A stretch of DNA of 64,000 nt from Bradyrhizobium canariense (GCF_900105125.1 NZ_LT629750.1:2356001-2420000); one strand, 5' to 3'. Numbered from the stretch's first letter, positions 35,666-45,168 are shown. Notes: a model not told the origin generated them from the letters alone. Program-made: numbers and translations.

Positions 35666-37066
35666 ATGAGCCGTTCTCGAGAACTCCGCTTCAACGCATT
35701 CAGCATGACAGCGCCCAGCCACAACTGGGCGGGCCTATGGTCGCACCCGCGCGATGCATCGATCAACTACAACACCCTCGATTACTGGGTCGAATATGCA
35801 AGAATCGCGGAACGAGGACTTCTCGACGGCATCTTCCTTGCGGACGTCTTCGGCGTTTACGATGTCTTCGGCGGCAATCCGAACACGGCCGTAACTCATG
35901 GGGTCCAGCTCCCGAACGCCGAACCAGCCCTAATCGTGTCAGCCATGGCGCTGGTCACCAAGCATCTCGGGTTCGGCATCACATCAAATCTCACGTTCGA
36001 GCATCCCTATCAGCTAGCTCGGCGCTTTTCGACGCTAGACCATCTCACCGGCGGACGGATCGGCTGGAATATCGTCACGGGATATCTCGACAGCGGCGCA
36101 CGCGGGATGGGGTTTGCATCCGGGCGCGCCCACGACGACCGTTATGATGCGGCCGAGGACTTTCTGGCCGCTGTCTACAAATTGTGGGAAGGCAGCTGGG
36201 AAGATGATGCGGTACGCCGCGACCGCGACGGGCGCGTGTTTACCGACCCTGCGAAAGTTCACGCGGTGCGGCATGAAGGGCCATACTATCGTGTAGACGG
36301 CATTCATCTGGCCGAGCCCTCACCACAGCGCACGCCGTTGTTGTATCAGGCGGGAGCATCCAAGCGCGGTCGCGCTTTCGCCGCCAAGCATGCCGAAGCC
36401 ATCTTCCTCAACGGCCAGACCAAACCCATACTCGCCAGGACTGTTCGCGAAATCAGGACCGCAGCCAAGGAGCTCGGCCGCGATCCCTACGACATTCGCC
36501 TGTTCGCCGGCGCAACCGTCATCGTTGCTCCGACACGCGCCGAAGCCAACGATATTCTCGACGACTACCGCCGCTATGTCGACCAAAGCGGGCAACTCGC
36601 CCTGCTTTCCGGCTGGACCGGCATCGATTTCTCCACCTATCGCCCCGACCAGGCCGTGCAGTATGTCGAGAGCAACGCAATCCAATCGATGGTCGAGAAC
36701 TTCACGCTCCGAAGCGAACAGCCGGTGCGGATCGGAGACCTCGCCACACTCAGCCGCGTCGGCGCGCGCTCACCGTTCGTGGTCGGTTCGCCGCAGGACG
36801 TGGCGGACGAGTTGATCGCATGGGCGGATGAAACAGACGTCGACGGATTCAACCTTTTCCGTCTGGTCATGCCGGAATCGCTGAATGGATTCGTCGACCT
36901 CGTGGTCCCGGAACTGCAATCTCGTGGCGTCTACAAGACGGCCTATCGCCAGGGCACCCTTCGCGAAAAACTGTTTCCAGGACGAGACGCGTCGCTGCAT
37001 CCAACACATCCAGGTGCGAACTTCCGTCGCCCGGCTTCACCTGCAGGGAATGCAGTGGCGAGGTAA
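35666..37066 (+). CDS. LLM-class flavin monooxygenase (NtaA/SnaA/DszA type)
   Basis: 466-residue luciferase-like flavin monooxygenase starting at ATG 35666. LRFNAFSMTAPSHNWAGLWSHPRDASINYN, EYARIAERGLLDGIFLADVFGVYDVFGG, FSTLDHLTGGRIGWNIVTGYLDSGARGMGF and LLYQAGASKRGRAFAAKHAEAIFL are conserved with the metNI-operon enzyme at 12376-13791, making them a pair of paralogues. It is monocistronic, divergent from an NlpA-type binding protein, repeating the binding-protein-plus-monooxygenase theme. The substrate is unknown but should be a C-S compound by context. Confidence 0.88.
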   Translation: MSRSRELRFNAFSMTAPSHNWAGLWSHPRDASINYNTLDYWVEYARIAERGLLDGIFLADVFGVYDVFGGNPNTAVTHGVQLPNAEPALIVSAMALVTKHLGFGITSNLTFEHPYQLARRFSTLDHLTGGRIGWNIVTGYLDSGARGMGFASGRAHDDRYDAAEDFLAAVYKLWEGSWEDDAVRRDRDGRVFTDPAKVHAVRHEGPYYRVDGIHLAEPSPQRTPLLYQAGASKRGRAFAAKHAEAIFLNGQTKPILARTVREIRTAAKELGRDPYDIRLFAGATVIVAPTRAEANDILDDYRRYVDQSGQLALLSGWTGIDFSTYRPDQAVQYVESNAIQSMVENFTLRSEQPVRIGDLATLSRVGARSPFVVGSPQDVADELIAWADETDVDGFNLFRLVMPESLNGFVDLVVPELQSRGVYKTAYRQGTLREKLFPGRDASLHPTHPGANFRRPASPAGNAVAR

Positions 37067-37164
37067 GCTTCCCAAGCTCACTTCCCTCCGAAAGATATGA
37101 CGACCTGGTATCATCCTCGCGTTGTGTGCGGATAAAAGCGCCCAGATCCTCAAATACGAAAGCA

Positions 37165-37184
37165 GCCGCGAAACGCGTCGCGGC
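37165..37184 (+). terminator. Weak hairpin downstream of the monooxygenase
   Basis: GCCGCGA-N6-TCGCGGC forms a 7-bp stem followed by CTTTCA. It lies 98 bases after the monooxygenase stop. The T tract is poor, so termination is only a possibility. Confidence 0.25.
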
Positions 37185-37358
37185 CTTTCACGATGTTAGG
37201 AAAAGCATTGAGGACAGCGCTAAAGCTTGCTTTAAAACAGGCATGGCGCCATTGGCTCGGGCGAAAGCATGCCAGCGAAATGAATGAGCGACGTGCCACG
37301 GCCGCTTATTCTTGTCTCCGACTTTCAGATGGATGATCGAATTCAATTTCTTTCGGCG

Positions 37359-37592
37359 TCAAAACCCGAAAAACTTCGCGCGCAACGCATCTTCATATTT
37401 CGTCTTCGCCTCTTTGGCGATTTTACGCATCTCGTCCTCATCGAATCCCGCTTTTTCCCATTGGTCGATTTCCGAAACCGAATGATTTACGGACGCCAGC
37501 GATTCTTCCTTGCGAATGGCAGAGATCCAGTTCTCAACGGCTGACCTGTAGCGAGCTTGGAGGTCATCAAGGTTAGAATTCTCTTCGCTCAT
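37359..37592 (-). CDS. Small conserved hypothetical protein, 77 residues
   Basis: 77-residue acidic/basic helical protein (MSEENSNLDDLQARYRSAVENW, DQWEKAGFDEDEMRKIAKEAKTKYEDALR). ATG 37592 is preceded by GGAGAAAAAG, much better than the longer frame to 37811 whose N-terminus looks non-coding. No domain is recognised; the composition suggests a soluble coiled or helical bundle. Divergent from the DUF155 gene. Function unknown. Confidence 0.7.
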   Translation of the reverse strand: MSEENSNLDDLQARYRSAVENWISAIRKEESLASVNHSVSEIDQWEKAGFDEDEMRKIAKEAKTKYEDALRAKFFGF

Positions 37593-37919
37593 CTTTTTCT
37601 CCTCGATAGTCCCTATCAGGACAATGAATATTGCATCTGTGTGAACGGACGAAGACAGCTGGATCCTCGTAAGGGCTCTGCGTCTGTAAGTCGGGTAACG
37701 TCTGTTTCCGAGCAGAAGATGCTCCGTGACGGATGGCGCGTTGGCGGCATGGCCTGGGCGCGGCCGATGACGCGCCCTCGCCGCAAGGATCGTCCACTCG
37801 ACGCGGCTCAAGTCCTCAGAGAAGCAACGGCCGCCATCTCCTTAGCCTGAAACAATGATGATATGCTGCCGGCACGGGTACGCGCTGCCGGCAGACGTGG
37901 TTCCTGAGGAGACGGTGTG
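37593..37919. other. Divergent intergenic region, 327 bp
   Basis: Between the 77-residue gene and the DUF155 gene. A CTGCCGGCA direct/inverted pair at 37866-37895 lies just before the right gene; its role is unclear. No gene is evident. Confidence 0.35.
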
Positions 37920-38735
37920 ATGACCAAACCCGAATTCATTCCGGCCGCAATGGGTACACGGGTTACCGTACACGCCCTGCACGTTGGAGATCGGATCAAC
38001 ACCATGGGCTTCGAAGGTGAGGCTCTTTCGGCAGTCCCGCTCGCGGTCAAGGTCGCCAAGACAGGCATGGCTGTTCTTTTCCGCTATGGCGTCGTGGTGC
38101 TGATCGGGCTTTCGCCAAGCGATGAAAACGGCTTTCTGGAAAAGTTGAACCCCCGAATCGGCGGCAAGCTGGCGCGCTTTGAGGAGGAAGCCGCGATTGT
38201 GGCGCTCGCCGGCGATCCGGAGGACCAGGTTCAGGTGGGAGGACCGATTCAGCTGCTGGACATGTCGCCGGAAAGGCTTCTGGTCGTTGCCGACGTCCTG
38301 GCGAAGAGCGTCGTGCTTGCCGATGGCGAACGCGAAGTTGCGAAAGTGCTCGAGATTGTTGAGCCCTTTGCGAAGGAACTGGCGGACCACGGACGAACCC
38401 GAAGAAACCGAAAGGGCGTCTTGCAGCTGATCGGAAACGCGCTGTTGGTCCAACATCGGGTATCCGGCCGCGTCGCTATCGGCGAGAAGCCGGATGCACT
38501 ATGGGACCGCCCGGACCTGGAGCGGCTCTATGCTCGCCTCGAAGACGAGTATGAGCTCAAGGAACGCGTGGACGCGCTCAATCGGAAGCTCGCCGTGGTG
38601 GCGGAAACGGCCAACACACTTGCGGACATCATCGATACTCGCCGATCGCTGCGCCTGGAACTGATCGTGGTTGTGTTGATCGCTTTCGAGATCGTTACCA
38701 CCTTCTACCAAATCTACACGGCCAAGGGCCACTGA
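37920..38735 (+). CDS. RMD1/YagE (DUF155) family membrane-anchored protein
   Basis: 271-residue protein of the RMD1/Sif2 family. VTVHALHVGDRINTMGFEG, AVLFRYGVVVLIGLSP and the C-terminal block LLVQHRVSGRVAIGEKPDALWDRPDLERLYARLEDEYELKERVDALNRKLAVVAETANTLADIIDTRRSLRLEL are characteristic; a single C-terminal membrane helix (LIVVVLIAFEIVTTFYQI) anchors it. ATG 37920 is taken over the GTG at 37917. Eukaryotic relatives sit in mitochondria; the bacterial role is unknown. Confidence 0.9.
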   Translation: MTKPEFIPAAMGTRVTVHALHVGDRINTMGFEGEALSAVPLAVKVAKTGMAVLFRYGVVVLIGLSPSDENGFLEKLNPRIGGKLARFEEEAAIVALAGDPEDQVQVGGPIQLLDMSPERLLVVADVLAKSVVLADGEREVAKVLEIVEPFAKELADHGRTRRNRKGVLQLIGNALLVQHRVSGRVAIGEKPDALWDRPDLERLYARLEDEYELKERVDALNRKLAVVAETANTLADIIDTRRSLRLELIVVVLIAFEIVTTFYQIYTAKGH

Positions 38736-38753
38736 CACCGAAGCCGACGCTGA

Positions 38754-39752
38754 TCATCGTGGTTCACCCGAGAATGCCTGCCTCAGTGCTGACAGCCCGT
38801 CGAGCGCAGCCCGCGGTAGTGGGCCTTTTTCGACCGCGGCGAGTGCGTCCTCGAACTGTTGCGGCGTCGCCATACCGACCAGGATGGTGCCCATTGCCGG
38901 ATGAGACAGCGCAAACCGCGTGGCGGCTTCGGTCAGGCTGGCGGCGAACCCTTCTTTTACCAGCGGGATCAGGCGCCGAGAGCGATCGACATCGGCGTCG
39001 TAGCTCATCGCCGAACCAATCGGCTCGGGCGCCGGACTCGCAATCGGGTGGCGCTCGGCTGAGCCCGACAGTGCGCCGCCGGCGAGAACGCGGATGCCGA
39101 CGACACCAACGCCGGCGGCCTTGGTGTGATCGAACAATCGTCCATAATCCTGCGCCGGATAGTTTATCGGCAATTCCTCGGCGGCAGATGGATTGAGCAT
39201 GTTATAGACGATTTGGGCGCTGTCGAAGGCGCGAGCATCAATTACCTGCTGCAGTGCCGCGGTGTCGCCTACTGCCGTAATCCCGAGGAAGCGAATCTTC
39301 CCCTGCTGACGCAAGCGTTCGAACGCCGGTACCACGTCGTCCAGCACCTGCCGGACGCTCAGCGCCAATCCGCCTCCGGTCTCGGTAATCGGATTGTGCA
39401 GGTGAAAGATGTCGACCCGGTCAAGACGCAATCGCGCCAGACTGCCTTCGAGCGACATCGTTACGGCGTCCGCGATGCGGCCGAACTCGCTGGGCGGCAA
39501 CCGAACCTTGGTGCCTACGGTTACGTTGGCTGGCTTCAGCGTTTGCAAAACGTGGCCAAGGTTCTTTTCCGATTCACCATTGCCGTACTGCACCGCGGTG
39601 TCGAAGTAGTTCACGCCAGCGCCGATCGCCCGCGCGATGGTACGCTCCTGGTCGGCAGGATCGCCGCGTACCATGAATCCGCCCACCGCGCCGCAGCCGA
39701 AGCCCAGCACCGAGAGCTGCATTCCCGTGCGCCCAAAGTCCCGCAATTGCAT
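38754..39752 (-). CDS. Aldo/keto reductase
   Basis: 332-residue NAD(P)H-dependent reductase with the TIM-barrel AKR fold. From ATG 39752: RDFGRTGMQLSVLGFGCGAVGG, then GVNYFDTAVQYGNGESEKNLG (catalytic Asp and Tyr), a Lys in TVGTKVRLPP, and DIFHLHNP (catalytic His). The C-terminal TILVGMATPQQFEDALAAVEKG is typical of YajO/YghZ-like groups. Substrate not predicted. Converges on the DUF155 gene (18-base gap). Confidence 0.9.
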   Translation of the reverse strand: MQLRDFGRTGMQLSVLGFGCGAVGGFMVRGDPADQERTIARAIGAGVNYFDTAVQYGNGESEKNLGHVLQTLKPANVTVGTKVRLPPSEFGRIADAVTMSLEGSLARLRLDRVDIFHLHNPITETGGGLALSVRQVLDDVVPAFERLRQQGKIRFLGITAVGDTAALQQVIDARAFDSAQIVYNMLNPSAAEELPINYPAQDYGRLFDHTKAAGVGVVGIRVLAGGALSGSAERHPIASPAPEPIGSAMSYDADVDRSRRLIPLVKEGFAASLTEAATRFALSHPAMGTILVGMATPQQFEDALAAVEKGPLPRAALDGLSALRQAFSGEPR

Positions 39753-40192
39753 CGCTGTTCCTCCGCCGGCCGCACAACACTCTAAATTACCGCCCGGGTA
39801 GTCTGCAACCATGCCCCTGTCGCAAACGTCCGGGAACGCCGGCCGTGCAAGTCCGCTTTACCTCGGCATCCTACGGGCATTCCATGACCGGCATTCTGCG
39901 AAATTGAGCGCGCTGGTCGCAAAGATTGGCTTTTGCATTTTCATTCGGACGAAAACTGTAACCGCGTACACTCTTCAAATTCTGCAGAACCAAGCAGCGA
40001 ACGGCGGCAATGACGCGCGACGCTCAGCACCACCACCACGTCTTGGAAAAAGCGAAACAGCGCCGAATTCATTCGAAGCAGTACAATCGCGTGCAGTACC
40101 GCCGTGTTGCACTCGTTTCGTTCTGGTTTGCGTTAACGCATTGGTCATTTCTTTGCGTTCATTTTCACGATCTCATTCAACAGCGAGGCACC
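39753..40192. other. Intergenic region upstream of gapR, 440 bp
   Basis: Divergent promoters for the aldo/keto reductase and gapR are expected here. An upstream in-frame extension of gapR to 40010 looks non-coding (His/Arg-rich). No operator or small gene was recognised. Confidence 0.4.
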
Positions 40193-40462
40193 ATGTCTGA
40201 CATCAGCATTCCCGGCGGACGGATCCGTTCTTTCGTAGAGCGGATCGAACATCTGGACACCGAACTGCAGGAATTGAACGAGTCGAAAAAGGAAGTCTTT
40301 TCAGAAGCCAAGGCTGAGGGTTTTGACGTGAAAATTCTCAAGGAAATCATCAAGCTGAGGAAGCAGGATAAGGATGAGCGAGACGAGCGCGACACTCTGC
40401 TCGATATGTATATGAGGGCGATGGAAACCGCCGGCCCGGAATTGGCCGCCAAGGCCGCTTGA
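40193..40462 (+). CDS. gapR: GapR-family (DUF2312) DNA-binding protein
   Basis: 89-residue nucleoid-associated protein. The whole chain matches DUF2312: GGRIRSFVERIEHLDTELQELNESKKEVFSEAKAEGFDVKILKEIIKLRKQD, an antiparallel coiled coil. In Caulobacter GapR clamps overtwisted AT-rich DNA and supports topoisomerases. ATG 40193 after GCGAGGCACC is clear. Rhizobiales genomes often carry several copies; this may be a secondary paralogue rather than the essential one. Confidence 0.93.
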   Translation: MSDISIPGGRIRSFVERIEHLDTELQELNESKKEVFSEAKAEGFDVKILKEIIKLRKQDKDERDERDTLLDMYMRAMETAGPELAAKAA

Positions 40463-40658
40463 CGTTCCACGTACCGATGATTTCGTGACCTGCTCAGTTA
40501 TCAAATGATCGCAGAAGGCCGGTCTAAATATTCGTCAGCCGCGGGGATTAAGCCTCCCGGCTGACGGGGCTACCAGATTTATAGGGATGTTCTCGCGCGA
40601 TGAGCGGCGCCCTGCGCCCTGCATTACGCTCACATCGCACGGACGACGGAATGGCCAG

Positions 40659-40994
40659 CTATCCGCCGCTCTTCATCCGGGTCAGATAATCGACAATTGC
40701 AGCGACGTCCTCCGGGGCTACCGGGGCCTTATAGGTGTTGATCATCTTGTTGACTTCGGCTGCCCAGGCCTGCTTCGACAGGGTTGGCTGGTTCAACACC
40801 ATGCCGGCTGAATGACACGCCAGGCAGTTGTTATTGATCGCGTCCGACCCCGGTCCGTCGGGAAACATCCGGTCGCTGTCGGGAAGATCGATCTTCACGC
40901 TTTTCAGTTCGAAGGCCGCGCCCGCATACGAGACGTGGGGCAGCAATGACACACCCAGGAGGATGATGACGGCGCACAGCAGATTGCGAGACAC
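40659..40994 (-). CDS. sorB: SorB-type c-type cytochrome of sulfite dehydrogenase
   Basis: 111-residue monoheme cytochrome c. The GTG start at 40994 gives a signal peptide (LLCAVIILLGVSLLPHVSYAG); GACGGAG lies at good spacing upstream. The heme motif CLACH is at residues 57-61 and Met84 is a candidate axial ligand. It is 13 bases downstream of sorA on the same strand. SorB accepts electrons from the SorA molybdenum centre and passes them to the respiratory chain, in the periplasm. Confidence 0.92.
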   Translation of the reverse strand: MSRNLLCAVIILLGVSLLPHVSYAGAAFELKSVKIDLPDSDRMFPDGPGSDAINNNCLACHSAGMVLNQPTLSKQAWAAEVNKMINTYKAPVAPEDVAAIVDYLTRMKSGG

Positions 40995-41007
40995 TTTGAA
41001 TACTCCG

Positions 41008-42240
41008 TCAAATCGCGGTGATATCAACCGATTCCACGACATTGCGCATGAAACCGGCGGTATTCCAGTTTGGAGTATCAGGCTGCGCCACGCCGCTGGT
41101 GTTGGTGCAGCGGGCCAACAGACTGTAGTCGCCTGGCGCTGGCAGCGTGACCTGCGCCTGCCATTGCCGGAATCCGTAGTCGCCTTCATCCTTTCCAAGC
41201 TGCGCCTCTCGCCAGCTCTGACCACGATCGATGGAGTAGTCGACCCTCGCCACCCCGCAGTCGCCGCCGAAGGCAATGCCGCGCAATGTCGTCGGCGCGG
41301 CAGCTTTGACCTTGCTGCCGGAGGCGATGTTCGTGGCGAAGGATCTCGGCACCATCCGGTTGATCGGAACCATCTTCACGCCGGTCTCGCCCGGCTTGAT
41401 GCTTGCATAAGGCGTATCCGGAATCGTGTAGGCCACTTTTGTCCAGTAATTCGTATCGGGCTGATCCAGCACTTCGATGTCGGTTAACATCTTGACCCAA
41501 TAGGTCGCGTACCAGCCCGGCACCACCAGCCGCAGCGGAAATCCATTCACCAGAGGAAGTTGCTCGCCGTTCATGGCAAAGGCGATCATCACCTCGCCAT
41601 CGCGCGCATGGTCGATATCCAGCGATTTTAGGAAATGCGGCGCGTCTGCGACCACCGGCTCATCCATGCCCTTGAAACGTACCTGCAAGGCGCCCGGCTT
41701 CACGCCGGCTTTGTCGAGGACGTCCTTGAGACGCACCCCCGTCCAGAGCGCATTACCCATGGCGCCATTCGCCCATTGGCCGCCTGGCACGCGAGGCTCG
41801 AAGAAACCCCGCGAGTTGCCGGAGCACTGGTTCACCGCAGCGAGCTGGACATTTGGTAGTCCGTGGAGAATATCGTCAAGTGACAGCGACAAGGTCTGAT
41901 TCACATGACCGCGCACGGTCAAGTTGAACTTGCCGACATCGATATCGGTCGGGATGACCGCCCAGTGCCAGCGCACGTAGAACTGATCGTTGGGCGTGAA
42001 CGCCCCTTTGTCGAACACCTCAAACGGCGTTTCCAGCAACGGCGGACGGGTCCGCTGCAGGATCATGGGCCCTTTCTGCGGAAATGCGGTCGTGATCGGC
42101 CGCGCGCCGGGACCACCTGGCAGCGGAAGATCGACCGTCGTTTGCGCCATGCCTGGACTGGTGAGCGCCAAGGCTCCGACGCCTGCCGCACCTAGCAGCC
42201 GCCGTCGTGTGACCGTGCGGTGAAGGGGATGGTTCTCCAT
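41008..42240 (-). CDS. sorA: Sulfite dehydrogenase molybdopterin subunit
   Basis: 410-residue periplasmic sulfite-oxidising enzyme. A Tat signal (TRRRLLGAAGVGALALTSPGMA) is followed by the molybdopterin domain with the Mo-ligand Cys139 (VNQCSGNSRGFFEPRVPGGQWANGAMGNALWTGV) and a C-terminal dimerisation domain (GVARVDYSIDRGQSWREAQLG). It oxidises sulfite to sulfate with SorB as electron acceptor. In this window it would remove sulfite released by the monooxygenases and dioxygenase. The link to those genes is by proximity, not by shared operon. Confidence 0.93.
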   Translation of the reverse strand: MENHPLHRTVTRRRLLGAAGVGALALTSPGMAQTTVDLPLPGGPGARPITTAFPQKGPMILQRTRPPLLETPFEVFDKGAFTPNDQFYVRWHWAVIPTDIDVGKFNLTVRGHVNQTLSLSLDDILHGLPNVQLAAVNQCSGNSRGFFEPRVPGGQWANGAMGNALWTGVRLKDVLDKAGVKPGALQVRFKGMDEPVVADAPHFLKSLDIDHARDGEVMIAFAMNGEQLPLVNGFPLRLVVPGWYATYWVKMLTDIEVLDQPDTNYWTKVAYTIPDTPYASIKPGETGVKMVPINRMVPRSFATNIASGSKVKAAAPTTLRGIAFGGDCGVARVDYSIDRGQSWREAQLGKDEGDYGFRQWQAQVTLPAPGDYSLLARCTNTSGVAQPDTPNWNTAGFMRNVVESVDITAI

Positions 42241-42668
42241 CGTCTATGCCTCCTGAGTATCCGCGCCGCCCATCGGCGGACGGTGATCTTGCACTCGCGA
42301 AGCCAGTACCTTGATATCAAAGCCGGTTAAGGAAGGCTGTACATTCGAAAAACGATGATTTTGTGCGGTATCCACGCCGCCCCCGATATTATCACCACCG
42401 CTCCATCGTCCAAGACCGATTGGCATTATTTCTCACTGCGCTGGCAGCGTGCGGCACGACTTCGCTGCTCGTGTCAACAACGCCGATGGCGGCAGCTGAC
42501 CATTTCCGTCCGCACGTGCCACGCACATCGCAACGACTCAGCAATTGCGGGATGCCGGTGCATCGATGATAGTGCCTGGTACACCACCGACCTCATTAGG
42601 CATCGGCTGGTCGATGATATCTGCGAAAGATCGCGCCGTCTTTCTCGTCTAACGGAAGAGGACCTGTC
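42241..42668. other. Intergenic region, 428 bp
   Basis: Divergent promoters for sorAB and the 120-residue secreted protein. No ORF has a convincing start, and no repeat or operator was seen. Confidence 0.4.
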
Positions 42669-43031
42669 ATGAGATACGTCAGCCTTATTTGCGCAATTGC
42701 AGCCGTTCTATCTGGCCCTTCCGTCGCTGCAGCAAAAGCGGGATCGACCTATGACGGAACCTGGAGCCTCGTCTTTGTGACGCGTCAGGGCGCATGCGAT
42801 CCGACCTACAATTTCAACGTCAATATATCTGACGGAATCGTGAGCCATCCAAACCTCGTGAGGTTCAAAGGCAGGGTAACCGCAAGCGGCCGGGTTCGCG
42901 CATCCGTTACCGTCCAGGACAAGCATGCAGCCGGTTCCGGCAGGCTGACGAAGAACTCCGGACAGGGCACTTGGAGCGGCTATGCGGGAAGTGCGCGATG
43001 TTCGGGATACTGGACGGCGCAAAAGCTTTGA
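42669..43031 (+). CDS. Secreted hypothetical protein, 120 residues
   Basis: 120-residue protein with a Sec signal peptide (MRYVSLICAIAAVLSGPSVAAAKAG). The mature part is a beta-rich repeat (YDGTWSLVFVTRQGACDPTYNFNVNISDG, ASGRVRASVTVQDKHAAGSGRLTKNSGQGTWSGYAGSARCSGYW) with two cysteines (positions 43 and 112 approximately) that could pair. Similar small secreted proteins are frequent in Bradyrhizobium. Function unknown. Converges on the histidine kinase gene. Confidence 0.85.
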   Translation: MRYVSLICAIAAVLSGPSVAAAKAGSTYDGTWSLVFVTRQGACDPTYNFNVNISDGIVSHPNLVRFKGRVTASGRVRASVTVQDKHAAGSGRLTKNSGQGTWSGYAGSARCSGYWTAQKL

Positions 43032-43044
43032 CGTCTCCGGCGCA

Positions 43045-44688
43045 CTATTGAGCCACCGGCGCCCCCGGCGCCGCTCGCGGCAGGATGAGCTGGACTTTCG
43101 TTCCCTTGCCGGGCTCGCTGTCGAGATTGATCTGGCCACCCAAACAGCTCGTGACAATGCTGTGGACGATATGCAGGCCGAGACCCGTGCTGCCTTGATC
43201 GCGACGCGTCGTAAAGAAGGGGTCGAACGCCTTGCGCCTGATATCGAGGTCCATCCCGCAGCCATCGTCAGAGAAAAGAACTTCGGCATCGCCTTCCCCG
43301 CACGCTTGCACCTTGATGTCGATGGTTCCTCCCTGGCCATCGGGAAACGCATGCGCGACCGAATTGAGAAAGAGATTGGTCAGTACCTGTCCGTAGGGAC
43401 CGGGATAGCTGTTCATCGTGAGATCGGGTTGGCACTCCAGGTTGAGGGTGAGATTTTGTTTTCCCAGGCCCGGCCGCAGACTCAAGACAATCTGCTCGGT
43501 CAGATCGCCGAGGTCGAAAACGCGTTGGTTCGAGTAATTGCGGTCGGTCGCCACCTGCTTGAATGACTGGATCAGTTCGGCCGCGCGGTTGAGATTGGTG
43601 ACTAATTGCGACGATGCCTCGCGGCTGACCTCGAGAAACTGCTTCAGGCTCGATCGTTTAAGATTGCCCTGCTCGAGTTCCGTCGCGATCGTAGCGATCT
43701 TGCGTTCCAGCGACGACGCCACGGTCAGGCTGGTGCCTACCGGACTGTTGATCTCGTGCGCAACGCCTGCCACCAGCCGCCCAAGTGCCGCCAGTTTTTC
43801 CGCTTCGATCAGGGAGTTTTGGGTTTCCCGTAAATTTCGCAACGCGGCCTCGGCCGCGTCTCTGGCGCTGCGTATTTCCAGCTCGCTGCGCTTGCGCTCG
43901 CTGATATCGATATGGGTACCGATCCAGCCGTAAATAGCCGCAGCCGAGTCGTGAAGCGGAATGACACGCGTCAGGAATGGGCGATACCGTCCATCCTTGC
44001 TGCGCAGTGATAACTCCATTTCCAGTGCGCTTCCGGATTCCAGGGCTTGTCGCCAACAATTCCGGGCTTCAGGCAGCGAGGCCGGCGCAAGGATAGCTTG
44101 CCAATCGTGAGAACCGGCGCCCCCGCCCGATGTGCCCGTATACTCGTGCCAATGATTGTTGAACCAAAAGATCTTGCCTCCCGCTTCGGCCATCCACACC
44201 AGTTGGGGAATCGAATCGGCCAAGGTATGAAACTGACGCTCGCTTGCCTGCAGCGCTGCTTCCGCGCGTTTACGTTCGGTGATCTCTTCGGCCGCGACGT
44301 TGACGCCGACAATTTCGCCACTCGGGCTACGGAGCGGATGCCAATAGGTGATCCAAAACCGCTCGTCAGTTTGATCGGCACGCTGGCCGGTAACCTCAAT
44401 GCCTGTCACCGGCTCGCCGGTCTCCATGATCGATCCAACGATGGCTTCGACGGACTCGGCCAGAGCCGGTACACAATCCCTCACCGTGCGCCCCAGATGA
44501 TCTTCAACGGAAATGCCGCATATTTCAGTGAGGCGCTGATTGATTTGCAGATAGCGGCAGTCGGGAGAGAGGCAGGCGAGACCGATCGGCGCTGTGTCGT
44601 AGATCAGTTGCAGGGCGGGCTGCTGGGGAAACAGTACAACAGACGACGATCTTACAGTCGTCGCACCGCGATTCGGATCCTTGGACAA
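43045..44688 (-). CDS. Orphan PAS-domain sensor histidine kinase
   Basis: 547-residue soluble histidine kinase without membrane segments. Two PAS domains lie at about residues 23-140 and 145-270 (each ending in an ITERKRAE/ISERKRSE linker), followed by a coiled linker and the dimerisation/phosphoacceptor block LAALGRLVAGVAHEINSPVG with His311. The ATPase domain has the N box (NLFLNSVAHAF), G1 (FSDDGCGMD) and F/G2 (FDPFFTTRRDQGSTGLGLHIV). No response regulator adjoins it. PAS redox or ligand sensing is likely; the signal is unknown. Confidence 0.92.
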   Translation of the reverse strand: MSKDPNRGATTVRSSSVVLFPQQPALQLIYDTAPIGLACLSPDCRYLQINQRLTEICGISVEDHLGRTVRDCVPALAESVEAIVGSIMETGEPVTGIEVTGQRADQTDERFWITYWHPLRSPSGEIVGVNVAAEEITERKRAEAALQASERQFHTLADSIPQLVWMAEAGGKIFWFNNHWHEYTGTSGGGAGSHDWQAILAPASLPEARNCWRQALESGSALEMELSLRSKDGRYRPFLTRVIPLHDSAAAIYGWIGTHIDISERKRSELEIRSARDAAEAALRNLRETQNSLIEAEKLAALGRLVAGVAHEINSPVGTSLTVASSLERKIATIATELEQGNLKRSSLKQFLEVSREASSQLVTNLNRAAELIQSFKQVATDRNYSNQRVFDLGDLTEQIVLSLRPGLGKQNLTLNLECQPDLTMNSYPGPYGQVLTNLFLNSVAHAFPDGQGGTIDIKVQACGEGDAEVLFSDDGCGMDLDIRRKAFDPFFTTRRDQGSTGLGLHIVHSIVTSCLGGQINLDSEPGKGTKVQLILPRAAPGAPVAQ

Positions 44689-45168
44689 GGAACGCTCCCC
44701 TAACTAAATCGGCGATCTCCGACTATCCCCTCAGCAGGAGCCATAAATGTGGCTTTTCGTATCAGCACGATCGCCACGTTCACGCTGGTCCGCCCGTTCT
44801 CATTAACACTGGTGTGCCTTTTAACATTGACGTTGATATATCGCTTACCATCCTCATCCCGGGCGGGTTCTTGAGCATCATTTCGATGGCCTCGATAACC
44901 CTCCGGCGTCGTCAAATTTCGTCATAGATGCTGTCCTTTTCTTGGAGAAAATTGAGCGAATTTTCCCGATGCAACCGCAGCGTGTCCGCCGCGACCACGA
45001 AGGCAGCGGCCCACATTCCGACTGGAGTTGCAGGCTGACAGAAGGGTGGAAGAAAATCAGCGACGATGCCCGGCATCGTACTTGCTCAACAGCCAACGCC
45101 GGCTGCACCCAACGCTTTTGAAGCGCATAGTCAGACTTATTACAAATTTACGCCGCCTGCGCGAACCC
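44689..45168. other. Intergenic region, 480 bp
   Basis: Between the histidine kinase and the end of the FAH-family gene. A 71-codon frame at 44700-44915 (INVNVKRHTSVNENGRTSVNVA) has odd repeat-like composition and is not called. No terminator or operator was found. Confidence 0.4.

Noticed and set aside
37359..37811. 150-codon version of the 77-residue protein
   Set aside because: The first 73 codons look like non-coding Arg-rich sequence; ATG 37592 has the only good ribosome site.
44700..44915. 71-codon frame upstream of the histidine kinase
   Set aside because: No ribosome site, odd repeat-like composition and no recognisable fold.
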